Shown: piece by piece, positions 1 through 5,996 of the stretch | Layout: every line of letters starts with the position of its first letter | Position numbering within the stretch: the stretch's first letter is position 1 | Origin: Bacteroidota bacterium | GTDB lineage: Bacteria; Bacteroidota; Kryptoniia; Kryptoniales; JAKASW01 | NCBI GenBank assembly: GCA_021785235.1 | Contig: JAJYGB010000338.1 | Coordinates: forward strand, 1-6,702 | Reading direction: 5' to 3' | DNA: 6,702 bases | Notes under the pieces: generated by a model | Database searches by the model: none | The model's input: only the letters and a program-made list of their open reading frames with translations | Told to the model about the DNA's origin: nothing | Program-made: the position numbers and the translations under genes

Positions 1-786
1 GATCTTCCGCTGGGATTCACGGATATGGACGGAGAAGGCGCGCTCATCGAGGGCTTCGACGAAGTCAGCACGCTGGGAGCTCTCTATAATTATCCGTATT
101 ACCCGCAACACATCGAGAATGCGGGATACGTCAAAGACGCGGACTGGGTTGAATACCAGGTCACGGCGCCGAAAGAGTTAAACCCCGAAGTGGAGAGAGT
201 GGCGGAAATAGCCGCGAGGAGATATAACCTTAAAGTGCTCAAAGTGAAAAAAGCCAAAGAACTCCTCCCTTATGCAAAAGAGATCTTTAAGGTCCTTAAT
301 CAGGCTTACAAAGACCTGTATGGATTCGTGGAATTGTCCGATAAGCAGATTGATATGTACGTGAAGCAGTATTTCGGCTTCATCCTTCCGGAATATGTGC
401 CTGTGGTGCTGGATAGCAACGGCAGAGTGGCGGCGTTTGGAATTACGATGCCCTCCTTGTCGAAGGCGTTCCAGAAGAACAGGGGGCGGCTCTTTCCGTT
501 CGGGTTCATCCCCGTACTCAGGGCTATGAAGAACAACCCAAACGCAGACCTCTACCTCACCGCGGTTCGTCCCGATCTGCAGAACAAAGGGGTCAACGCG
601 ATCCTGATCAACGAAGTCGCCAAGGTGTTTGTAAACAACAGAATCGAGAAAGTTGAGACGAACAGGGAGCTGGAAGCCAACGTGAAAGTCCAGTCTCAAT
701 GGAAATTCTTCGAGAAGCGGCAGCATAAAAGACGGAGATGCTACAAGAAGGAACTAACGGTGCAACCCGACAACCCCGGCATGTAA
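1..786 (+). CDS. GNAT-type N-acetyltransferase-like protein, C-terminal part (5' end outside window)
   Basis: The reading frame is open from base 1, so the gene begins upstream; the first ATG inside (25) is internal. The visible part is 261 residues. I recognise the style of a roughly 370-390-residue GNAT-fold protein common in Bacteroidota and relatives. Its first part has the aromatic stretch YNYPYYPQH (bases 85-111) and a DWVEY motif. The later half contains a GNAT acyl-CoA-binding-like segment, RPDLQNKGVNA (bases 568-600), resembling the Q/RxxGxG/A loop. It is followed by ETN...ANVKVQSQW and a basic HKRRR cluster (bases 724-738) near the end. The substrate cannot be told from sequence. 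The family normally ends shortly after the basic cluster, but here nine extra residues (TVQPDNPGM, from base 757) precede the TAA and run into repeat-like DNA. This suggests the original stop was lost. The family call is from memory of related proteins and the exact function is unknown. Confidence 0.72.
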   Translation, partial: DLPLGFTDMDGEGALIEGFDEVSTLGALYNYPYYPQHIENAGYVKDADWVEYQVTAPKELNPEVERVAEIAARRYNLKVLKVKKAKELLPYAKEIFKVLNQAYKDLYGFVELSDKQIDMYVKQYFGFILPEYVPVVLDSNGRVAAFGITMPSLSKAFQKNRGRLFPFGFIPVLRAMKNNPNADLYLTAVRPDLQNKGVNAILINEVAKVFVNNRIEKVETNRELEANVKVQSQWKFFEKRQHKRRRCYKKELTVQPDNPGM

Positions 787-826
787 CACGAGGGAATGAG
801 CGAGCGTAACACCGAGGCGCGGAATG
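783..826. repeat. Imperfect direct repeat at the 3' end of the GNAT gene
   Basis: GTAACAC at 783-789 is followed by GAGGGAATG (to 798). GTAACAC at 806-812 is followed by CGAGGCGCGGAATG (to 826). The two copies align apart from an extra C and a CGCG insertion in the second. The first copy overlaps the GNAT stop codon. The surrounding DNA (about 757-830) does not look coding in the frame of the neighbour and may be part of a dispersed repeat, but copy number elsewhere cannot be seen from one window. Confidence 0.4.
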
Positions 827-838
827 GGTTTATAGAGA

Positions 839-916
839 ACCTTGCGAAGGTCCTTTCGGTGTAATCCACTAATGCGTCCAATTCGCATGACTTCTCCGTA
901 GAAGCCTTCGCAAGGT
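839..916. repeat. 12-bp perfect inverted repeat enclosing small hairpins
   Basis: ACCTTGCGAAGG (839-850) is exactly complementary to CCTTCGCAAGGT (905-916). The 54 nt between them contain two more perfect stems: ATGCG/CGCAT (872-876 with 884-888, 7-nt loop) and CTTCT/AGAAG (891-895 with 900-904, 4-nt loop). A weak GTG/CAC pair (859-861 with 867-869) is also possible. The last hairpin abuts the outer stem directly, so the whole 78 nt can fold as a closed multibranch structure. No T-tract follows the right arm, so it is not a standard intrinsic terminator. It may be a structured RNA in the GNAT 3' UTR, a small palindromic repeat element, or a cruciform. No RNA family is recognised. Confidence 0.55.
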
Positions 917-954
917 ACCTGTGACTTTCCGAAACTAAGCCGGTACCCCTTTTC

Positions 955-983
955 TTGAATAAAACTCCACCCCCCTTTATATT
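955..983 (+). promoter_or_regulatory. Candidate sigma-70-type promoter of the five-gene operon
   Basis: TTGAAT (955-960) matches the -35 consensus at five of six positions counting a TTGAAA-like box, and TATATT (978-983) is close to TATAAT, with exactly 17 bp between. A start about seven bases past the -10 would fall at base 990, the A of the acylpyruvase ATG. There is no purine-rich ribosome-binding site in the C/T-rich stretch before that ATG. Both facts fit a leaderless or near-leaderless mRNA. The boxes are read by eye; the start site is inferred. Confidence 0.5.
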
Positions 984-989
984 CACTTC

Positions 990-1655
990 ATGAAAACGGT
1001 GCATCTCAGCAAATCGAATGAAGACATTATTGTCCCGACAATATTCTGTCTCGGCAAGAACTACGCGAAACATGCGGCCGAAATGAAGTCGGATGTTCCG
1101 CAAAGGCCTGTGGTTTTCATGAAACCCTCCAGTGCGATCGTGTATGGCGGCGCGAAGGTCGGTATCCCAGCGATGACAAGGGACTTTCATCATGAAACGG
1201 AGATCTATTTCGTTATCGGCAAGGAAGGGAAGAATATCCGTAAAGAAGACGCTCGTTCATATATAACGGCGATGGGCATAGGGCTGGACTTGACCCTCAG
1301 AGACCTCCAGACCGAGCTCAAGAACGCCGGCAACCCCTGGCTGATCTCCAAAGGATTTGACGGCTCGGCTCCGATCTCTGCCGCGGTTCCCGTCGATGGT
1401 GTCGATTTCAACTCACTCGAGCTCAAGCTTACTGTGAACGGCCAGCTCCGGCAGCAAGGGAGCTACAAGAACACGATTTTCAAGATCGAAGAGGTAATCG
1501 CCTTCATATCTCAGCTCTTCACGCTCGAACGCGGCGATCTCATTTTTACGGGAACGCCGGAAGGTGTGGCGAAACTGAACCGCGGGGACAAGCTGCACGC
1601 TGAACTGATTGAGAGGCAAATTATTGCGTCTCAGCTCGATATAGAGATTGGCTGA
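990..1655 (+). CDS. Fumarylacetoacetate hydrolase family protein, YcgM/FAHD1-like acylpyruvase
   Basis: A complete 221-residue protein, the same size as the single-domain acylpyruvases (E. coli YcgM is about 219). These cytosolic Mg2+/Mn2+ enzymes cleave acylpyruvates to pyruvate plus a carboxylate, and some FAHD1 relatives decarboxylate oxaloacetate. Family landmarks are in order: the N-terminal CLGKNYAKHAAEM (20-32), FMKP (43-46), the HHETE metal-ligand motif (E69 and E71), LDLTLRDLQ with the third acidic ligand D100, SKGFDGSAP with conserved K121, and the C-terminal GDLIFTGTPEGV (182-193). All expected metal ligands are present, so it should be active. The LDLTLRD...AG.PW segment is especially close to YcgM. 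The ATG at 990 is chosen because the homology begins near it and a promoter-like pair lies just upstream. It is the first gene of the run; parA starts 2 nt after its stop. The physiological substrate is not determinable. Confidence 0.9.
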   Translation: MKTVHLSKSNEDIIVPTIFCLGKNYAKHAAEMKSDVPQRPVVFMKPSSAIVYGGAKVGIPAMTRDFHHETEIYFVIGKEGKNIRKEDARSYITAMGIGLDLTLRDLQTELKNAGNPWLISKGFDGSAPISAAVPVDGVDFNSLELKLTVNGQLRQQGSYKNTIFKIEEVIAFISQLFTLERGDLIFTGTPEGVAKLNRGDKLHAELIERQIIASQLDIEIG

Positions 1656-1657
1656 CG

Positions 1658-2527
1658 ATGCGCGTCATCTCGGTCGCCATTCCGAAGGGAGGAGAAGCCA
1701 AGACGACGACTTCCGTCAATCTTGCCGCAAGCCTCGCGGCGGCCGAAAAGAAAACACTTCTCATCGACGCCGACACACTGGGCGCGAGCGGAATATCGCT
1801 CGGGTACACCGCCGACCAGGTGAAGAGCGGACTCTACGACGTCTTCAACTACACCCATTCGCTTAACCGTGTCATTTATAAAACCGAGCTTACTTACCTC
1901 GATTTCATTCCCTCAAATATCTCAACGGTTCAGATGGAAGAACGCCTCCTCCGTCTCAGCGAGAACAGGACGGTCATGAGGATCGCGCTTCGCGATATCG
2001 AGAATCAATACGACTATGTGATAATAGACTGCCCGCCCACGCTTCGGGGCATTACGACGAACGCCCTCTGTGCATCGAATTCCGTAATCATACCGATGCG
2101 TGCGAGTCATTTTTCTCTCGACGCCGTGATGCGACTTATGAGATATCTCAAATGGATACGCGAAGTAGCCAACCCGCAGATATATGTCGAAGGGATCCTG
2201 CTCACGATGTTTGAGCCGAACACGAAGATCGCCGAGATCACGGGGCGCGAACTCCGTTCACGATACTCGAAGTTCCTTTTCAAGACGGTCATCCCGAAGA
2301 ATTCCACGCTGGCGGAAGCGGCCTTTTATGGAAGGCCCGCCCTTCTTTACAGCATAAACTCCAAGGGAGCGCAGGCCTACTTCGAGCTGGCAACCGAGAT
2401 CCTCGCGAGAGACGCCGCTTCGGGGAACGTAGGTGAAATCAGCCGTGATGAGCCGGGATCTTACGGGCAGCTGCCTGACTCAGAACCGGGCGGAACCAAA
2501 AACCCTCCCGGCCCCGATCTTCTTTGA
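1658..2527 (+). CDS. ParA/Soj/MinD-family ATPase with atypical Walker A loop
   Basis: A 289-residue protein of the deviant-Walker P-loop family that positions chromosomes, plasmids or protein complexes by ATP-driven dimerisation. Residues 10-17 read KGGEAKTT where most members have KGGVGKTT: both lysines are kept, but Val becomes Glu and the glycine before the second Lys becomes Ala. The switch I region is IDADTLGASG (36-45), with the two aspartates kept but the usual Pro-Gln replaced by Thr-Leu. Walker B is YVIIDCPP (120-127). The second half (GILLTMFEPNT, FKTVIPKNSTLAEA, SKGAQAYFELA) matches chromosomal Soj/ParA closely. The last ~40 residues are Gly/Pro/Asp-rich and probably disordered. 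No ParB gene or parS-like site is seen nearby, so it may be an orphan ParA-like positioning ATPase rather than a segregation ParA. It starts 2 nt after the acylpyruvase stop, with no clear ribosome-binding site. Confidence 0.88.
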   Translation: MRVISVAIPKGGEAKTTTSVNLAASLAAAEKKTLLIDADTLGASGISLGYTADQVKSGLYDVFNYTHSLNRVIYKTELTYLDFIPSNISTVQMEERLLRLSENRTVMRIALRDIENQYDYVIIDCPPTLRGITTNALCASNSVIIPMRASHFSLDAVMRLMRYLKWIREVANPQIYVEGILLTMFEPNTKIAEITGRELRSRYSKFLFKTVIPKNSTLAEAAFYGRPALLYSINSKGAQAYFELATEILARDAASGNVGEISRDEPGSYGQLPDSEPGGTKNPPGPDLL

Positions 2528-4233
2528 TGAGATTCACCCCCTTTCTTATTGCCGCCCTGATTCTAACCTCTTCGCCGGCGCGCGCCGGAAACAGTACCCC
2601 CGACGGGCAGGGCGTAGAAACTTATCTCTTCCCCACCGATGCTTCCCACCGGATCAACTCCGGCTTCGCGGATTACCGCGCCTCGCATTTCCACGGAGGA
2701 GTGGATATCTCGACAAACGGAAAGATAGGCTATCCGGTCTACGCGGCAAAATCCGGGTATGTCTACCGCGTTTCCGTATCGCCGTTCGGTTACGGGAAGA
2801 GAATCGTTCTCCGTCACGACGACTCGACGTTCACACTTTACGGACATCTGTCGGCATTTTCCGAAGAGATAGAAAACAGGGTTAAAGCCGCCCAGCAGGC
2901 GGAAGGGAAATACGATGTAGATCTCCGGCTCGCTCCGAACGAGATCAGGGTTGAGCGGGGAGAAATAATAGCGCGGACCGGCGCCACCGGCGTCGGCGGC
3001 CCGCACCTCCATTTCGAGATTCACGACAAGGATTATTCCTTCGTCGACCCGCTGATATACAAGACACTCGATGTTTCAGGTTACAGGACGCCGAGAATTT
3101 TTAACGTCGCTGTCAGAGGTTTTCTCTCGGGTAGGGCGCATGTGAGCCGGGTCGTGAGGCTCAGGAGAGGTTATCGCGCGCGCGACGTGTTTCGTATGAG
3201 TGAACCGTTCTATTTCATTGTCCACGCCGCGGACTCTTACGGTCGCGGACGCTTCAAGAGACCACCAAAACATATCGACCTCAGGATCGACGACCGGGAA
3301 TTCATTACGTTGAACCTGACACACTTCGAGCCGGGTGATTATCTTGACGTGAAATCTCTTGTCGACATGAAACTTTCCCGCGGCTACAAGACTTATTATA
3401 TCCTGTGTGTCGATCGTGCGATACCGTTCACCGTCTTCTCACCATCGACCCCCCTCAGCGGCCTCGTGGATGGAAAGGTTCTGAAAGACGGAGCGCACAG
3501 CTACACGATTACTGTCAGTGATGAAGACGGCGACTCGGCGTCGGTCAGCGGGAAGTTCGTATTGAATTTGAAGAGCGGCAGGGCCGTCGCCGATCCCGCG
3601 GGAGACGAGCTGTTGACTATGCTTCCATTCAAGGAGAAGGTCGTGAGCCCGCTGCCCGGGCTGACCCTCCGGTTCCCGGTGAACGCGTTCGTGAGGGATG
3701 TGGATCTCGAAGTCACGTCGATTTCACCCACCGCGTTCAGGATACGAGCCTCGGGAGAATCACTCAGGAGGAGAGTTCAACTGACTTGGAAGGTCAGCGA
3801 CCCGAAAGTACAGCTCTTTCGAAAAGGTCGGCGGAATTGGATCCACGTTCCGTGCATGAACAACGGAAAGTCCCTCACAGCCGACATCGGCTACGAAATC
3901 GGCGAATTCGCGTTGATTCGCGACAACACACCGCCTGTTGTGCGGAGAATCAGGGTGTCCAGGAAAAATCCGTTCTATAGGTCTGTAGCCCCGACGCAGT
4001 TTAGGAGAGATTTCGTATATTTCAGGGTATTTGACAAGCTGTCGAATATCAATACGGACGATATTCTATTGAAAGTTGGCAACCAAAATTTCTTATGCGA
4101 ATATGACGCTGACAAGCACGCGGCGATTTGCCGGGTCGACGCCGGCCTCCTGCGGCGCGAAAGGAAAGTGGAAATTGTCGTGCGCGACAATGCCGGGAAC
4201 GAAAGAACGATCACATCCAGGCTCAGGCTATGA
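2527..4233 (+). CDS. Secreted M23 (LytM-type) metallopeptidase with long beta-rich C-terminal region
   Basis: A 568-residue protein from the ATG at 2527, which overlaps the parA stop by one base (TGATG). A TTG one codon earlier is less likely. Residues 1-20 form a signal peptide ending SSPARA, so it is exported. The peptidase domain spans about 34-176 and has the complete zinc-site set: His56 and Asp60 in HFHGGVD, His107 in LYGHLS, and the HxH pair His160/His162 in GGPHLHFEIHD. It should therefore cut peptidoglycan cross-bridges or stem peptides, unlike the degenerate LytM regulators. About 390 residues follow with beta-strand patterns and Ig-like segments (for example DGAHSYTITVSDEDGD near 320, and VRDNAGNE near 552-559). 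I do not recognise these as a named domain; they may bind the wall or a partner. Its stop overlaps the channel start by ATGA. A role in cell-wall remodelling is inferred from the domain. Confidence 0.88.
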   Translation: MRFTPFLIAALILTSSPARAGNSTPDGQGVETYLFPTDASHRINSGFADYRASHFHGGVDISTNGKIGYPVYAAKSGYVYRVSVSPFGYGKRIVLRHDDSTFTLYGHLSAFSEEIENRVKAAQQAEGKYDVDLRLAPNEIRVERGEIIARTGATGVGGPHLHFEIHDKDYSFVDPLIYKTLDVSGYRTPRIFNVAVRGFLSGRAHVSRVVRLRRGYRARDVFRMSEPFYFIVHAADSYGRGRFKRPPKHIDLRIDDREFITLNLTHFEPGDYLDVKSLVDMKLSRGYKTYYILCVDRAIPFTVFSPSTPLSGLVDGKVLKDGAHSYTITVSDEDGDSASVSGKFVLNLKSGRAVADPAGDELLTMLPFKEKVVSPLPGLTLRFPVNAFVRDVDLEVTSISPTAFRIRASGESLRRRVQLTWKVSDPKVQLFRKGRRNWIHVPCMNNGKSLTADIGYEIGEFALIRDNTPPVVRRIRVSRKNPFYRSVAPTQFRRDFVYFRVFDKLSNINTDDILLKVGNQNFLCEYDADKHAAICRVDAGLLRRERKVEIVVRDNAGNERTITSRLRL

Positions 4234-5369
4234 TGAAGAAACGGCCGGGACGGCGGGAAAGCGGAATAAGCCCGAGCCTGGTACCCATATTGGCGGCACT
4301 CGTAACCGTGGCGATCTTGGGCGCGGTACTAGTTTACTTCGCAGAGTGGCACCGCGACAATATAAATTCATTCTGGGACGCCGTCTGGTATTCCGTGGTC
4401 ACGATGACGACCGTGGGATATGGAGACATCGTCCCGAGAACGGTTCTGGGGAGAATTGCCGGCATGTTTGTCATGATCGCCGGCATATCGGTTATCTCGC
4501 TGCTTACTGCCACGATCTCCTCAATCTTCGTCGAGCAGAAATTAATGGAGAACAGGGGCTTGCGGGAAATTAAGTTGAAAGGACACACGATCGTCTGCGG
4601 CTGGAACCAGAAGCTCGACAACCTTCTCGGGACGCTGGACAACCTGGCCAAGGACCGCAGGGAAGGCGTCGTTCTTATAAATGAAATGCCTCCGGAAAGA
4701 ATGGAGGAGACACTCTCCGGTTTTTCCAATTTGAATTTGAAATACGTATACGGAGATTACACCAAGGAACCGACACTGACGCGGGCGAACCTGAAGGACG
4801 CCCGGGCTGTAATTATACTCCCCGATATGTCGATGACCCCCGCACCGCGGGACGACAAAACCCTGCCGGCCGCGCTGACAGTCAAGTCCCTGAAGCGCGA
4901 CATAAGGGTTTACGCGCACATTATAGACCGGGAGAACCTCACTCATCTCAGGCGCGCCAACGTGGACGACGTCATCGTGAGCGACGACCACGTGGGTTAC
5001 CTCCTCGCTTCCGAGGTTACCTCTCCCGGCATCGCGCAGGCGGTTTCCACACTTCTGAGCTCGGGTGAGGGAACAAGCCTGCGGCGAGTCAGTGTGCCCG
5101 GCGAGCTGGTCGGCAAGAAGTTTTCGGAGCTGCAGGAGTATTTCAAGACTCATCGGAACAGCATCGCGATCGGCCTGGTCGAAGAGGAGAGCGCCGTGAA
5201 GCTCTCCGATGTCCTTTCTTCCGACTACAGCGCGATCGATTCCTTCATCGAACGAAAATTCAAGGCTGCGGGTCTCGATATGCTTGAGAAAGGCGGGCTG
5301 CGGCTGAACCTGAATCCCCCGCTCGACTACATGATCCGGCAAAAAGAAGACGCGATCGTGATAGGATGA
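4230..5369 (+). CDS. Two-TM potassium channel with cytoplasmic RCK (TrkA-N/TrkA-C) domains
   Basis: A 379-residue MthK-like ion channel subunit. The open frame extends upstream to 4128, but that part overlaps the peptidase and is basic and unlike a channel N-terminus. The ATG at 4230, in the ATGA overlap with the preceding stop, is chosen; ATG 4233 is an equal alternative. A basic N-terminus is followed by TM1 (about 15-38), a pore helix (about 47-59) and the K+ selectivity filter TVGYGD (61-66). TM2 runs from about 72 to 100. The RCK N-lobe starts at HTIVCGWNQ (119-127), resembling MthK's CGWSE and lacking GxGxxG, so classical NAD binding is doubtful. It continues with YGDYTKEPTL and ANLKDARAVIIL. 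A TrkA-C-like part begins near RRVSVPGELVGKKFSELQ (285-302). It carries about 45 residues with no clear counterpart before the final DAIVIG. Four subunits should form the pore. The partner gene downstream overlaps by ATGA. Confidence 0.9.
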   Translation: MMKKRPGRRESGISPSLVPILAALVTVAILGAVLVYFAEWHRDNINSFWDAVWYSVVTMTTVGYGDIVPRTVLGRIAGMFVMIAGISVISLLTATISSIFVEQKLMENRGLREIKLKGHTIVCGWNQKLDNLLGTLDNLAKDRREGVVLINEMPPERMEETLSGFSNLNLKYVYGDYTKEPTLTRANLKDARAVIILPDMSMTPAPRDDKTLPAALTVKSLKRDIRVYAHIIDRENLTHLRRANVDDVIVSDDHVGYLLASEVTSPGIAQAVSTLLSSGEGTSLRRVSVPGELVGKKFSELQEYFKTHRNSIAIGLVEEESAVKLSDVLSSDYSAIDSFIERKFKAAGLDMLEKGGLRLNLNPPLDYMIRQKEDAIVIG

Positions 5370-5881
5370 AGAATAACATTCCCGACATGGACCTCGGCAG
5401 AACGGCCATCTTTGCCGGGATTCCCGAGAATAAGCTCGCGAAAATTTCAGCAATCGTGAAGCTTAAGGATTATGCGGTCAATTGTATCGTGATGAAGGAA
5501 GGCGAAACCGGCGGAAGTCTGTGTATTCTGCTGGATGGAGAAGTCGAGGTATCCAAGTCGCTGGTGTTTCGATCGTCCGGCGCGACGGTCGATCCGCGCG
5601 ACAAGTCACTGATCAGGCTGAGTTCGAAGACCCACCCTTTTTTCGGCGAGATGTCGCTCTTCGACAAGGAAAGCGTGCGAACCGCGACGGTACGGGCGAT
5701 CACACAGTGCAAGTTCGCGGTCATCGATCTCGCCGAGTTCGTGAAGCTTGCCGAATCCGACCACGAGATCGGCTACAGGACGTTCCTGAACATGTCATGG
5801 GTGCTCAGCGACAGGTTAAACAGGACAAACAACGATCTTCTTAAAGTGACCACGGCGCTCGGCCTGGCGCTCGAGCGGTAA
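5366..5881 (+). CDS. Stand-alone cyclic-nucleotide-binding domain protein
   Basis: A 171-residue cytosolic protein made of one CRP/CNG-type ligand-binding domain with no HTH, enzyme or membrane segment. The beta-roll includes GETGGSLCILLDGEVEV (46-62). The phosphate-binding cassette is FGEMSLFDKESVRTATV (93-109). It keeps the Glu (E95) that contacts ribose and the Arg (R105) that contacts the cyclic phosphate in known cNMP binders, so ligand binding is plausible. Thr at 106, next to Arg, would be compatible with cGMP as well as cAMP, but this is weak evidence. A loop of about 20 residues (about 67-88) expands the region before the cassette. The C-terminus is helical (MSWVLSDRLNRTN, then DLLKVTTALGLALER), resembling the C-helix that transmits the signal or dimerises. 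The start overlaps the channel stop (ATGA), which strongly suggests co-translation with the channel. A role as its detachable ligand sensor is inference. Confidence 0.88.
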   Translation: MKNNIPDMDLGRTAIFAGIPENKLAKISAIVKLKDYAVNCIVMKEGETGGSLCILLDGEVEVSKSLVFRSSGATVDPRDKSLIRLSSKTHPFFGEMSLFDKESVRTATVRAITQCKFAVIDLAEFVKLAESDHEIGYRTFLNMSWVLSDRLNRTNNDLLKVTTALGLALER

Positions 5882-5996
5882 GGCTCCCGGCTTATTTCAC
5901 AGCTTTCATTGAAATTACCGATTCGCGTTTACTTTTTTCTTGATAAATAACTCCCTCCCTCAAGCGCGGGCTTTGGCAGGGTCAGAGAATAATCCG
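5882..5996 (+). promoter_or_regulatory. valS leader region with a possible hairpin
   Basis: A 115-nt gene-free stretch between the operon and valS. The segment TTTTCTTGATAAATAACTCC (from 5935) resembles the region just before the acylpyruvase (TTTTCTTGAATAAAACTCC, from 950). This hints at a shared -35-like element, but no good -10 sits 17 bp downstream here. An imperfect hairpin is possible at 5957-5981 (CCCT/AGGG outer, AAGC/GCTT inner with a GCGG loop). I see no T-box motif and no convincing intrinsic terminator for the upstream operon. Confidence 0.3.

Noticed and set aside
839..916. tRNA gene
   Set aside because: There is a hairpin with a 5-bp stem and 7-nt loop, but the outer stem is 12 bp, the loop lacks the conserved U33 and purine 37, and no T-loop TTC motif or CCA end is present.
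914..952. Intrinsic terminator formed by two GGTACC palindromes followed by CCTTTT
   Set aside because: The stem is only 6 bp with a 22-nt loop and the T-run is short and C-interrupted. It also competes with the stronger 839-916 fold.
741..1193. 150-codon open frame on the - strand across the intergenic region
   Set aside because: It overlaps the GNAT end and the acylpyruvase start, its peptide has no recognisable domain, and the part over 757-850 is explained by repeat-like DNA.
4128..4229. Upstream extension of the channel gene
   Set aside because: The 34 extra codons overlap the peptidase 3' end and give an Arg-rich peptide unlike channel N-termini. The ATGA start at 4230 fits the operon's junction pattern.
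4542..5453. 303-codon open frame on the - strand
   Set aside because: It lies antisense to the well-supported channel and CNBD genes, and its composition is that of a shadow frame with no motif.
5870..5940. Rho-independent terminator after the CNBD gene
   Set aside because: GAGC/GCTC around the stop is a 4-bp stem and the T-run at 5933-5938 is not preceded by a stable hairpin.
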